Source: Tricholomella constricta (Eukaryota; Basidiomycota; Agaricomycetes; Agaricales; Lyophyllaceae). From it: 64,000 nt of DNA. The stretch spans positions 806,001 through 870,000 of the forward strand of contig JAACJP010000009.1 of assembly GCA_013368375.1 (NCBI GenBank), in the 5' to 3' direction. The notes under the pieces are model-generated. The model was not told the origin of the DNA. It searched no databases and worked only from the letters and a program-made list of their open reading frames with translations. The translations under genes and the position numbers were made by a program. Positions within the stretch are counted from its first letter, which is position 1. Every line of letters starts with the position of its first letter. Shown piece after piece: positions 42,353-53,982 of this stretch.

Positions 42353-44619
42353 ATGTACGACGACGAGGTCATTGCGGACAGTGAGGACGAGGGAAACGGT
42401 CTTGTACTCCCCGTTCCCAATGCACACGGTAAGTGTCTTATTCCATTGACTTACCCCGACTTTCCTCATCGTGTCAACGCAAGCTCTACCACAGGACAAG
42501 GTACCTCAAGCAATCTCCCAAGATATCGTTCTAACCGCATTTGATGCCTCCAAATCCAAACCATCGCCCATCTCGAGCATCAGTGATCCTACGACATCCT
42601 CCGTTTCTATCTTGAAACCACGACCCAAGCCACGTCCGTTGTTCAAGAAGGACATGCTCGATGCCACCGCTTTCAGCAATATCTCACCTGCGCTAAAGTC
42701 TACGTTCTCATCCGACATCTATATAGATACGGAGCTTAATACATCAAGTATCGCAGAGCGGGCAAAAATCCGCTCTCGAAACACCAAATCTCAGGCACAA
42801 CGGTCAATAACATCGACAAGCGACTTTATTGAACTAAGCTCGGACGACGACGACGACTTCATCATCGTTCCTGCATCCAAGCTCCGGCACAAGGCTGCTG
42901 ATAAGCCTAAAGCCAAGTCGAAGGCCACTGCGAAAAGAAAATCAATATCCGACGAGGCGGATACTTCCGACCCCAGGCCTCGACCCCGTCCGAGGCCACT
43001 TGGAAAATCTAAACAGGGTAAAAGCTCAGACCCTGCATCTCCGCACTCTGGTACTATTTCGCAAGAGACCAATCCCCCATCCACATCATCTATTCCAATT
43101 CCATTCAAGCTTCTACCCTCTCAACTGCCGCCTTCCGATCCTCCTCCATCTACCGCGACAACATATGACCATCCTTTCATCGAGACGCTTCCCCAAGTCT
43201 ACACCGACCAGGAGCTCCCTTCTTCTCCGTCGTCGCTCTTCAGCATATATTCGAGTGGGAAAAAAAACCGGAAACGTGTTCTATCCGATGTTGACGAACT
43301 CGATCCCTCTCAAGGACCCGGGCCAGGCAACAGAATGGACGCTGACACCCGACGCATGCCACCACCTCTATTTCCAGGCCCTCCCACGTTCTTTGCGGGA
43401 TCTTCCTCTTCTTCAGCCGAAGGCAGTCGTCCAGTTTCTACTGATATCGAGTCTCTGTCAAAGAAAGCCCTCGCTACCAAGAAACCGCGGAAAAAGAAAG
43501 TGGTCGAGAGCGATGAGGAGGACGCTGCTTGGGGGACGAGTAAATCGAAGACAAAGTCAAACGCGAAGAAAGCGCCTGCAAAGAAGGTTGAAGTCGTGAT
43601 TCAACGGCCGAATGCTAAAGGGAAGGGAAAAGAGAAGGAGAAAGAAGTATTCAAAAGCCGGGAATTCATTCACGATGACGATGATGACGAGGACGATCTG
43701 AACGCAATGGACACGGACGTAATGAAGACAACCACAACCTCCCAGAAACCAGAGTCGTTAACCTCGCTGAGCTCAGTCCCTGATTCCGACCTTGAAGAGA
43801 CGACGAGAGCTGGACCTAGTAAGAAGCGGAAGTCTGTTGACCGAGATGATGCCGATGCGGGCGCAGGAGGGGGCAGACATCAGCCTGAAACGAAGAGGCG
43901 CGCTACGACTGAAGTCAAAGGCAAAGGCACGGAGAAGGGTAAACGCAAAGGGACAACAGCAAAGTTAACACCCAAGCCTGTTACTGTTATCGATCATGAC
44001 ATGGACGACGACGACAAGTATGCGGAGGAAGAACCGGAGCCGCCATTTACATCGTCCAAGGTATGGTATTCCTCATTACAACTTTCGTAGTGTTAACTAT
44101 GCCCAATAGGAGAACGTTCAGCCTGCTACCAAGTCAATCCCGCAAACCCCGACTCATCCCAAACCTCCCTCCACACCTGCCGAGGCACTCTTCCCCAGCC
44201 TCTCTTCTCGCTACACGATCGCCCCCAAAACAAAATCCACACCCATGTCCGACCTCATCCGCCGCGTCAACTCCAAGCCCGGCTCACCATTCTGTTCCCC
44301 TGCTCCGCGCGGACCCGGTTCCTCTTCCACACGACCATCCACTGCAGGCACCGCCTACTCTCCGTATGTCAAAGCGTCACGCAGTGCACTTTCCCGTATC
44401 GCACCCTTGCACCCAAATAGGCGCACACCGCCGCCGCCCCTGCCGCCACCACCACCGAAAAGGAAGACAAAGAAGGAGCTGGAGCGCGAGGAGCAATGGG
44501 AGGAAGAGTTGATCGAGAGCGTTGGGGGCATCACAGAGTGGGCGTGCATGAGCGATATGGAGCGGAAGGAAATGAGGCGGGCTAAGCGCGAGCGTGAGAT
44601 GGCGGGCTGGGAAGATTAA
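42353..44619 (+). CDS. large basic nuclear hypothetical protein
   Basis: Three exons: 42353-42428, 42484-44060 and 44110-44619, all in phase, about 720 residues. Composition is Lys/Ser/Pro/Asp-rich with repeated bipartite-like basic clusters (SKATAKRKS, KKPRKKKVVESDEED, KGKGKEKEKE) and acidic runs (DDDDDEDDLNAMDTD). These suggest a disordered nuclear protein. The C-terminal region is more conserved: TPMSDLIRRVNSKPGSPF, YSPYVKASRSALSRIAPLHP, then PPPPLPPPPPKRK and ELEREEQWEEELIESVGGIT. A homologue appears to be widespread in Agaricomycetes without assigned function. The start is chosen at MYDDEVIADSEDEGNG; an acidic first exon ahead of the basic body fits a nuclear adaptor. Confidence 0.8.
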
Positions 44620-45326
44620 GCCGGCCTTTGCACCACACCACACCACACCACTGAGTTGTATCTTTGTTATCTGTGTTTTCATTGTGTACTCACCTGTGTA
44701 CTTGCTCTGCATGTTGAAGTGTCACGCTTGGCATCTGTCACCTCGCATTTAATTTTCTTGAAACAATTGGGCTATCGCTACGTACGGTGGAACTGATGAG
44801 AGTTCTCCAAAGCGCTTGTTTGCCTCCTCCGAGGAAGTATGAGAGCTATTGACCTGGGGCGCGTGAGACGTTCAACACAGTCGGCGCCTGGTCTCCCAAT
44901 AGCTGCGAGGCGTCTAAATTCCCGGTACCTTGAAACTGCTGCTGCTGAGGGTGTGCCACGTCCATCCCGGGCTTCGAATATTGTAATTAGGCCTGTTGCT
45001 AATGAGTATAAAGCCAAAGTGTAATATTCGATGAACTGTTGGGCCATACAGTAGTGTTAGTGTCATTAGTGAGAAACATATTTAGAAATGTCCAGTCAGA
45101 CATGGCGAGTGGGATTTTAGGACTTGTAAACTTTTCGGTCAACGTTCTCAACAGGCGGCACAGGATGCCGTCTAGAAAATATTTCCGCAAAAGCCTTTGT
45201 ACCGTGCAGTCCATCAACTTGTGCGCCCGAGTAACAAGAAATAAACTGGCAAAATTTCAGGCATTGGTTTTCGTGGTAACATCCCTGTCCTTTTGCTGAT
45301 TAGTAGTTTAAACTCGATTAAGCTAC
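44620..45326. other. intergenic region between convergent genes
   Basis: Contains the two 3' UTRs. A short CACCA run lies at 44,632-44,650. No open frame with motifs and no RNA gene was recognised. Confidence 0.5.
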
Positions 45327-46635
45327 CTACCCCACAATGCCAGCCCTCCAATTGTAAATCTTTTCCTCCCGCACTCTCTCTCTCTTAGCATGTCTCTCAG
45401 TGGCCGCCTTCGTATTTCCCCAGAAAAATAGCATCACGTCATCCTCATCCCATTTCTCTGAATGTCCTCCTGCCACCGCACTCCCACCACCTCCATTACC
45501 AGAGGATAGCTGTTGACCTGCTTGATCCCGTGCCTCTGCCAGCTTTCCAGTAGTCTTTGTCTGATCTCCAATCACCCTTGAGGGATCTAGAGGTGCCGCT
45601 TGAGGGGCAGATGGACGTGGAACGTTCGGCCGGTTGGTGAGTACATCTATGTTTCGGCCCCAATGCTTCACAGCAGCTGCTCCGTAGTTGTAGTGAAGTA
45701 ATGTTTCCGCAGGTTTGGGTTTCCGAGACACGAATGCTGCATCTGTATTATTGGGAAACATGCGGAGAACAGGCCAGTCGACTGGTGAGAGCCATTGAAG
45801 CGTATATCTTGAGTTCACCGGATACCGTGAATCTCCGAAGAGTCGGCGCTCAGCTTTAGGAGGCATGTCGTCCATTTCAAGGATGTCATTGGGTGTCTGA
45901 TACGCAGGTGTAAGAACGTTAACCAGCAAAAAAAGTGTGGACAAACCTTTAGGACTACAGCATCCCGACTTTCGAAGTAAGGCGTATGCAAAGATTTTGC
46001 ACCCATGATCCCATTTCTTGGATCGTTGATGGTGCAATTTTGAAGGTTTCGATCACCACAGTTGGGTCTGTTTTGGATAAGGAGTTAAAACCACTATGTG
46101 GATTGTCAGCAGGTAATACGAAAACACAAAGGTGATGCACCTCTTCGCCTCTACTGAATGGGATTATATGCATTGCATCGCCTGCGACGTCTGTCCATAC
46201 GCATAGTTGCCCATCTCGTTCAACCACTCTCATCTGGAAATCTTCTCTAGTGCCTGTTGTCTGAGACGGAACTTGGCTGCGCATCCTGATGACCTCCGGA
46301 TCAACTGCATGAAGAAGAATGTCTGTGATGTTATTAGCCTCAGACTTTAGAGCGAAAGGACGAAGAAACCTTGGTGTTCTAGAGGCGACCTATAACAGTA
46401 AACGCCCTGGTCAATCAGTTCGCCTTGAAGATTTACAGCATCTTCTTGATCTCCGTCTTTGAGCATCAACGAGCCTTCGATACCCAGCACACACCACCCA
46501 AGATAGCAAAGATACTCGCAAGGTTTGAGGCAAAGGTTGCTAACAATGTCGATAGGGACTTCGAGGTAAAAACAATGCTTGGTTATCAAATAGGACAAGG
46601 TGGACGTAGCCCACTGGCGGGGTTGGTTGGGCCAT
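45327..46635 (-). CDS. HNH_2-type nuclease-domain protein
   Basis: Minus-strand gene in several exons. The N-terminal part is MAQPTPPVGYVHLVLFDNQA, then about residue 40 onward CYLGWCVLGIEGSLMLKDGD and QGELIDQGVYCYR. The HNH region is REDFQMRVVERDGQLCVWTD followed by DAMHIIPFSRGEE; the His in AMHIIP is the conserved metal/catalytic residue of the HNH_2 family. Downstream comes LQWLSPVDWPVLRMFPNN and then AETLLHYNYGAAAVKHWG, a block typical of the C-terminal half in mushroom homologues. The tail is Gly/Ser-rich and then a charged ATERHAKRERVREEKIYNW helix. Such proteins are multicopy in Agaricomycetes and their biological role is unknown. Exon limits around 46,100 and 45,950 are approximate. 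It shares a 153-bp divergent promoter with the kinase. Confidence 0.68.
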
Positions 46636-46788
46636 AATACATAAACACCGAGGATATATTGGAAGATTGTGAGTTGCACGCGAGTGAATGCAATAACTTG
46701 AATAAGTTGAAGCTCGCGACGCATCACGTGCACATACTCGAAGTCGGAACATTGACAATCCAATAGGGCCTATCCAAACCTCCTCTCC

Positions 46789-48512
46789 ATGAGTCCCCCC
46801 CAATTCCTCAGCGCCTTCGAAACATTCAAGGACCAGGCCAAAGATGCGATCTATGCGCTAACGTCGTGTCTCTGCCAGCAGACTGCAAAAGTCAAGATCA
46901 ATGGCCGCACATGTCAGCTCACCGTGCACCTTTGTAAATCGCTCCGGACTCACAGCTTGTTGTAGTTCAAATAATAAAGGTCCTGGGTGAAGGAGGATTT
47001 TCATTTGTATACTTGGCGCAGGATGAGCACAGCGGGGTGAGTGAAGAAACTTTGTGGACCGGAAGAGTAACATAATTGCATTCCGCAGCGTCAATTCGCA
47101 TTGAAAAAGATCCGTTGTCCAACGGGTTCGGAGGGTGTTAATGTGGCCATGCGGGAGGTGGAAGCTTATAGGCGTTTCAAGTGAGTACTTGGTTAAAAAA
47201 GGGCTGACTGGTCTCAACGACGTTACAGGCACCCTAACATCATCCGAATACTAGTAATGACCTACTTCTGTCTCTTGTATCTCAGCCATAAATTTTGATA
47301 ACTCCCTCAGGACTCTGCCGTCGTGCAAGACCCCGAAGGAGATGGAAAAATTGTATACCTGTTTCTACCATTATACAAGGTGAGCCACACCTCCAGGGGG
47401 CTTTGCGGGGTAATACTGACACTCGAATTTCGAACGCAAGCGTGGCAACCTCCAGGACGCGATCAACGCCAATGTTGTCAATCGCAAACACTTCTCAGAA
47501 CAGGAAATGCTCCGCCTCTTCAAAGGCACCTGCGAAGCCGTCCGCGCGATGCACGACTTCCGCGCCCGAGCCGCTTCCTCACAACAGGCGCAACCGAATG
47601 GTTCCTTGCGCCAGCAAGAGCAGGGGCCATCTGGTCGACACTCAGACGACGACGAGCGATTCCCACAGCCGGAAGGCGATGGCGATGGAGGGTATTCGTA
47701 CGACTCTGGGGTGAATGTTCCGCTGGTCACAACACATCGTGAAGAGGAGGATGGAGATGTGGTGTTCAATGAGGAGCTAGGGCAGGAACAGCAAGGCGGT
47801 CCAGGTGCTGAGTTGGTTCCATATGCGCACCGAGATCTAAAACCTGGGTGAGTGGAGCGATTTGTATTTTACCAGTGCAGCATGCTCATGCGATTTAGAA
47901 ATGTCATGATTGCGGATGACGGCGTGACGCCTATTCTTATGGACTTTGGAAGCACCGTGAAAGCAAGAATTCCAATCGACAATCGCAATCAGGCCTTGCT
48001 ACAGCAGGTAGATTCTTTTCCAGAACACCTCTTCCATTTTTTATGTTTGGCTGGTAAATAGGACATTGCAGCCGAGCAAAGTACCATGGCGTACCGCGCA
48101 CCAGAGCTCTTCGATGTCAAGACAGGTCAGACACTTGACGAAAAAGTTGACATCTGGGTAAATATCTCCTCTCACGTTGTTTTCAACGCTTCTAACGCTT
48201 CTCATATTTTCACAGTCGCTAGGATGCACGTTATACGCGCTCGCGTACTCGCATTCACCGTTTGAAAATACCCAGACGACAGAGCAAGGAGGTTCGATAG
48301 CCATGGCCGTGCTAAACGCTCAATACAAGCATCCTAGTTCGGCGTATTCACAAGGGTTGAAGGACCTCATCGACGGCATGCTCAAAGTCAACCCTACCGA
48401 GCGGCCAGATATCCATGCGGTACGCGATATGTATCGTTACTCGCCACGTTGAAACTCATCGCGATTTCAGGTTATCCAAATGACAGACCGTGTATTACAG
48501 ACTTTGGCCTGA
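46789..48512 (+). CDS. Ser/Thr protein kinase, STK16/NAK family (Env7-like)
   Basis: Multi-exon gene. After MSPPQFLSAFETFKDQAKDA comes INGRTFQIIKVLGEGGFSFV, the Gly-rich loop, then FALKKIRCP with the catalytic Lys, and VEAYRRFKHPNIIRILD. The catalytic loop is HRDLKPGNVMIADD, the metal loop MDFGSTVKA, and the activation segment ends YRAPELFDV; KVDIWSLGCTLYALAYSHSP follows. Conservation of LGEGGFSFVY and APELF points to the STK16/NAK branch, which includes yeast vacuolar Env7 (membrane-fusion control). The N-terminal CLCQQ Cys pair could be palmitoylated, as in STK16. A low-complexity insertion of about 90 residues sits between AVRAMHDFRARA and the HRD loop. Introns at about 46,913-46,958 and 47,843-47,900 were checked; others are inferred. 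Confidence 0.87.
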
Positions 48513-48653
48513 ACGATTGCGTAATTTCCTTTCGAGATGCGGGCGTTCATATGTATATCGGGGAATTGTGGGACAATCATAATACGGAGTAATTGAATGG
48601 ATTATGATCCTTTGAGTTGTGGCCTTAAAGGTCCCCCTCTGCCCCCCTCGTTC

Positions 48654-49641
48654 CTATGAGGCAGTTACTTTCGGTGTGCGCTTGGATTTGGCAACTGCAG
48701 CTCGAGCTTGTGCCGCCTTCGCTCTTCCGGTCGCTGATCGCGCGATGCTTTTGATGTTTGCACTCGTCGTGTGCGGCGGTGGCTTGGGTGGTGAAGCTGG
48801 CGCTAGTGCTGCTAAGGTTATCGATGCGACCTTCGGCTTCTTCTTGGGCGGCTCTACGAGCTGTGAGTTTACCTCACAGCCAGTTTGTTCAGCAGCAGGA
48901 GGAGGCTCAGCCGGGGTAGCAATCTTCTTCGCTTTGACCTTTGCTTTTTGTTTCTCGCGCCTTTCCTTGCGAAGGGCTGCATGGGCTTTCTAGAAATAGG
49001 GAATTATGTGGGCGCACGGGACGGGGATATGGAACAGTACATACTCGTTTTTGGGCGCGTTTGGAAGTTTCAGCAGGGGCAGCCAGGGATGGTGTCGGCC
49101 TCTTCTCTGCCTGCTCGCGGAGAACATCCCATGCGTTGTCTTTGGGGCTGGCTTTGATCGCCAGAGCCTTGAATAGCTTAAGACGTCGTTCGTGTGCCTG
49201 TTAACATGCAGTGTAAGTCCAACCTCGTGAATCCGGAAGGGAAACCGTACATGCATTGGATGTTCTGTGCAGGTCGACCATTTTTGCGCCCTTGAGCAAC
49301 TTTCCTGGGCAAACGATGCATGCCTTCACGACAGGTTCCAAAGATATCAGGTAGACGGGGTCGCGGAGGGCCTCTCGAATGGTGATCACTGGTTGTTCCG
49401 CCTCCTCAACGTCACTCTCTTCCTCGAAATCTTCGAGGTCTTCCTCTCCAAATGCCCCTCCTTCTGGAGTGCCTCCGTTATCGTCGCTGCCCTGTTCACC
49501 GTCTGATGAGTCGTCCGAGTCGGACGCGGATTCTTCTGAGTCTGTGTCGTGCATCCCGAGGACCTCCTTCATATCTTCATCGAGACCGAGTTCCTCCTCC
49601 TCCTCCCGCTTTCGTCGTCTCTTTTCGACACGTTTGAACAT
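48654..49641 (-). CDS. acidic and basic nucleolar-type hypothetical protein with CxxC motif
   Basis: Starts MFKRVEKRRRKREEEEELGL and continues with a Ser/Asp/Glu-rich region (DTDSEESASDSDDSSDGEQG). The ordered core reads VITIREALRDPVYLISLEPV, then VKACIVCPGKLLKGAKMVDL and HRTSNA, joined across an intron to HERRLKLFKALAIKAS. The C-x2-C and H-x5-H arrangement resembles a C2H2-like zinc site. The C-terminus is very basic (KERREKQKAKVKAKKIAT and TGRAKAAQARAAVAKSKRTP). Together this suggests a nucleolar or ribosome-biogenesis factor, but no named family was recognised with certainty. Introns at about 49,195-49,250 and 48,990-49,045 have GT-AG ends. It lies head to head with the RNB nuclease (141 bp). 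Confidence 0.68.
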
Positions 49642-49782
49642 ATTTAGACTGAGTGTGAGGTCGCAATGGGAGAAAAGTCTTCCAGATGAAGTTGGTGGGT
49701 AGAAAAATACCCGGGAAACCGGGCCGATGAAGAACAAAAATTGGAAGAATAATTTGACCTTGATTTCTGTTGGACAACACTC

Positions 49783-52721
49783 ATGCACCGACGAGCTCTT
49801 CCTTGTCAGGCCACACTCTCTGGACAAGGTCTGGGAACCATACTCCCATCTTCCAACCATGCTCGCATACGCCATCGGTCGTCTTCTGCAGCTTCTGCGA
49901 AACGGAGGCCTCCACCACGCCTACCCAAGCATCAATACAACGAAGCGAAACAGGTCACGATGAAAATTATAGACCGTGCAGCGCGGCAACCCAATGACTG
50001 GAAGCACACTCACACCCTTCGCGGCGAAGAGAAAAGGCTCGGTGCGACAATACAACTCGACGCGTCCAGCACCCGTGGCATGTCCATGGAAAAAGCAGCG
50101 TACGAGGCTGAACAGGAACCTATCGGGGATGAGAGCGACGAAATTCCTCCACCCCTTCCTCTGGGAACATTTGTGGAAACTAGAAGGCAAATCAAAAACC
50201 AATGTGCCCCATGAGAATACCTCAAATCTAATGGCTAATTTACAGGAACACGATTATTACCCATGGTATCGTTCTTGGGCAGGTGTCTTTAGACAGGCGG
50301 CGCCGACTGGTTATTCTCACAACCCATGGAGAGGTCTGGCAACCCATACGGGAGGACGTCGCATTCACCATCCCCGATTTCGTCCCTACCGACCTCGTCT
50401 CTCGGTGTGGACTGCTAGCTTACGCCACTGATCAGACTCAAATCAATGCCCGAATAGAGGTGTTAAAGCGTCTCAGAGACCTGGACCGCAACATCGAAAG
50501 GGCCTATAATTTTGTGTGTCAGAAGAGCACCGAGGTCTACTACAAGGTCAGGTCTCCCGACCCCCACAAATGGGCCGAAACCACGGTTGCTGAAGTCGCC
50601 CACATGATTACCCCCAAATCCGATACGCTCACTCTTTTTGCGACTCACAAATACATGATGAGCAACGCCCTGTATTTCATAGCCCAAGACAGTTACGAGT
50701 CAATACAGACCCTTCGTGTCCGACCAAAATCCCATGTCGACAATATCCGGACGATTCAGGATTGGTCAAGACGCAATGATGGTCCGATCCAATCTTTCGC
50801 TGTCAAAGCGCGGAAGATCATAGCTGCCAGTCAGGAAATACAGAAAGTTTCCCAAGGAGAGGCGCCCACTGTTGCTCCTGCCTCACATGTCTGGACCGAG
50901 ACCGATCGCGAAATTCTTACGTTCCTTCAAAATTCACTGCGCCGAACTCGCACGATGCAGCTGGACCCATACTCCCTTGGGCAGTGTTTCATCCTCAAGC
51001 AGCTCAGCCTTGACCGGCCCCGCATCGACGACAGCGAAGTCCACAAGGCTCTCATCGATTTAGGGGTTCTGGCACCCTGGCTAGATCTTGTGTCGTTGGA
51101 ACCTGACCTAGACCTCAACACCGAACCGGAATCCACGTCTTCTCAAATCAAAGTCAAAGAAGCTATCACCGCGAAGGGCTTTGCGTCTATTGCATCCTCG
51201 ACTCACGAGACCCCGCTGGGACCCGAAGATTTCTATCCAACCGACCCCCTGGACTCCGTGCGACATGACTTTGGCGACTTGCCGGTCTTCATCATCGACG
51301 AAGGGAGCGCAGAGGAACTCGATGACGGTGTTTCCATCGAGCGAATCCCTTCGGAACCGGACAATTTCTGGGCTCATGTTCATATTGCGGACCTGGCTTC
51401 AATCATGCCTCCCACGCATGTCTTCGCAAAGGAGGCCTCTGTTCGTTCCGAGTCTGCGTATTTCATCCACCGTTCATGGCCACTATTCCCCAGAAATCTC
51501 ATGAAAAATCCGCAATATGGTCTTTCGCTTGGCGCCAGGGAAGCTGGGCAACCGACCCCGGTCTTGACGTTCAGCTCGAAGATCAACGGTCAGGGCGAAA
51601 TGACAGACTTTAAAGTTCGCGCCGGCCTCATTCGGAATACCCAAGTAGTCACCTACAATGAGGTCGATGCTGCCCTGGGATTTAAAGAAATCCCTTACTG
51701 GTATCCCTTCGGTCGCATCCTCCAATCCAAGCCGACTTTCCGAACTCTGTCGGAATCCCACATCAGCGACCTTCGGGATCTGCGTACTATCGCCAACCGT
51801 GTCATAGCTAAACGCCAAAGGGAAAACGTTGTACTCTTCAGTAGGCCCGTACCCGAAATAAAGAGCGTCATGCGACCTCCAGAGATATACGGCCCCGTAT
51901 TCGAACCGACGATCTTTAGAGGGTTCCCCACGTTTGAGTACAGCGTAGCGGACGCTTCGGATTTGGATACTGGATCTCATGGTATGGTATCTGAAATGAT
52001 GAAACTGGCATCTAGGGCAGCATCCCGCTTCTGCACTGAACGGGGCGTCCCAATGATTCGGCGTTCTGCTGACCCTCGGATGATGGTCATCAACGGCAAT
52101 CCGCAAGAGCTATTTGATCTTCGAACTCCCAATAATTATGTCCGACACGACCTGGGTCTCGTTAGAGTGGAGTCCGGTCCTGCTGGGGAATACACCTTGG
52201 AATCAAAGGCTCACTACGGTCTGGGTGTCCCCGACGGAGAAGGTTATTGCCGTACTACTTCGCCTCTACGCCGCTACATCGACTTGGTTTCTCATTGGCA
52301 GCTCCACCACGCGCTTCTTGGCTCCGCGGCGCCCACAACGGGCCCCCCATTCGACACAAATCAACTCATGAAAATGGCCGTCTCCGCCCACGCGACTGAA
52401 AAACTACACCAGGGGCTGAAGCGGAGACATTTACGATACTGGCAGCTCATGATTCTGCAACGTTGGGCCGATGGAACCGCAAGCGGCCTCGAGCGCCATG
52501 ACGATCCGCTGCAGATGCTCAAGGGCGTCACCTTGTCTACGCCCACCCAGAACGAGAGCACTGGTAAATTCCACGTCGAGGCATCCATCAGGCTACTGGG
52601 CCTCAGTGCGAGTTTGGAGGGTCTAGATTCGTCGGACATACCTCCGGGCACGACTCTCCCTGTCAAGGTCCAGGAATGCCGTCTTGGAGTGCGCCCCCAG
52701 CTCCTCGTCACCCTCAAGTAA
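49783..52721 (+). CDS. DSS1: mitochondrial RNB-domain exoribonuclease (DSS1/cyt-4-like)
   Basis: Two exons, 49783-50186 and 50246-52721, sum to 960 codons (959 residues). The first 50 residues are basic and lack acids (MHRRALPCQATLSGQG onward), as in a mitochondrial presequence. After TIITHGIVLGQVSLDRRRRL comes a long helical region, then the RNB catalytic core: DLPVFIIDEGSAEELDDGVS with the metal-binding Asp cluster, WAHVHIADLASIMPP, PLFPRNLM, and YCRTTSPLRRYIDLVSHWQL with the basic triplet of the active site. This is the RNase II family member of the mitochondrial degradosome, which works with the Suv3 helicase. The intron at 50187-50245 has a GC donor (AG then GCAAAT); using it is the only way to keep frame between ETRR and NTIITHG. 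Confidence 0.88.
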
Positions 52722-53039
52722 TTTATGACATCCACTGTACGCTCTTTAAAGATATAATCGTATGTTAATCCCCACTGAATCTATTGCTTGGCGCTTGTTG
52801 CTCGTGGCGTCATCGAAAGGGCTGTTCATGAATATCAGCGGTGTGGTTCGGTGTTCACGCATTTCACTCCAGCGCTTGCATCCCGTATTCGTTCCATAAG
52901 AACATTTTCTTTTCAGGCGTCGAACGTTACTTGTCAGATTCAACAATCGAGACGAAATTATTGTTCTACCATGACACCTCTTAATCGCCAGGCTGGCGTT
53001 TTAATCTCAAGGCGTGAATTTTTTCTTTGCCACAAAATT
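52722..53039. other. 3' flank of the RNB nuclease
   Basis: AT-rich region with no gene. It runs into the first recognisable piece of the CYP51 pseudogene. Confidence 0.5.
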
Positions 53040-53710
53040 TCCCCTCCTCTTCGCGGTTCTCATTGTTCTTCACCTCTCGTTGGTTCCACAATGTCCTATG
53101 GAAACAACCCTGTTCATTTCTTTTTAAGCTACCGTAAGGTACGCCTAATCAAGTAGTTCCTTCAACGTTCGAGGCTGACGATGCTGAAGTGGAGCGACTT
53201 ATCAACTTTCACGCCCTTCGTCAACGCGGAGGATGCGTGTGCAGTAAGACCACTGCGTGTTCTCAGGTAATGGACATATTCAAATTCTGTTTAGCATCTT
53301 ACTCCACCTCCTCAAAGACGTCGCCTATGACGCCCCAAAACGGCTTTGATGGCCCAGCAAAAGTCGGTTCTCGAAAGTGGGCCTCTCACAGGAAAGATTC
53401 GTGCATATCTCGGCATGATCAAGAGGAGGTCTGAAGTTATCAAATACCAACCCTGCGTTCTCCGTTATCCATTCAGACGATGGAGTTGCTTCGACGCGGG
53501 CAGGATTTTCAAGAGATCACCATCCTTAACGCTTTGCGGACCCTCTGAGACAAGGAGGTCCGTGGTGGACTGGGCTGTACAGTGATCCCGACGGCGTATT
53601 TACGCCCATCAGCTCAGGTGCAGGAGGGCCATCTAAGTATATGAGTAACTTCTACATCGACATCATCAACAAGCGTCGGGAAGGCGGTAGGGTGAATATC
53701 ACTCTTCAAT
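53040..53710 (+). pseudogene. decayed CYP51 copy directly upstream of intact CYP51
   Basis: Pieces align in order with the downstream gene. At 53,093 SYGNNPVHFFLSYRK matches [16 protein letters not shown] of exon 2. At 53,346-53,440 QKSVLESGPLTGKIRAYLGM matches [20 protein letters not shown] of exon 4. In a shifted frame QEITILNALRTL is followed by a stop, then EVRGGL, matching [21 protein letters not shown]. Then MSNFYIDIINKRREGG at about 53,638 matches [16 protein letters not shown], followed by a GT donor at the same place. Stops and frameshifts between the blocks show it is non-functional. The heme-binding half is missing. Confidence 0.85.
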
Positions 53711-53982
53711 TCGATAGGCTATGAACTGGAATGATTTTGACCCCCCAAGGCACGCATAGAAGAACGAACTAATCAGAGGACCCTGTGTACTCTATTCCTT
53801 ACCTCAAGGTTGCAGCTCAGTAATCGGGCGTTCTCGGTGAATATTGTTCGATGCGACTAGACCGAATTCAAAAGAGTACTTAACAAGCGTGGGACGAATC
53901 CGAAGAGTGGTTCGATTTTTGGTGAGACCGAAAAGTTATAAAAAAATAAAGAAGTTGAATACCGTTCCTTCGTTCTCCCGCC

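Noticed and set aside
45010..45300. Possible short gene in the intergenic region
   Set aside because: Frames on both strands are under 90 codons, with no motif and no splice partner.
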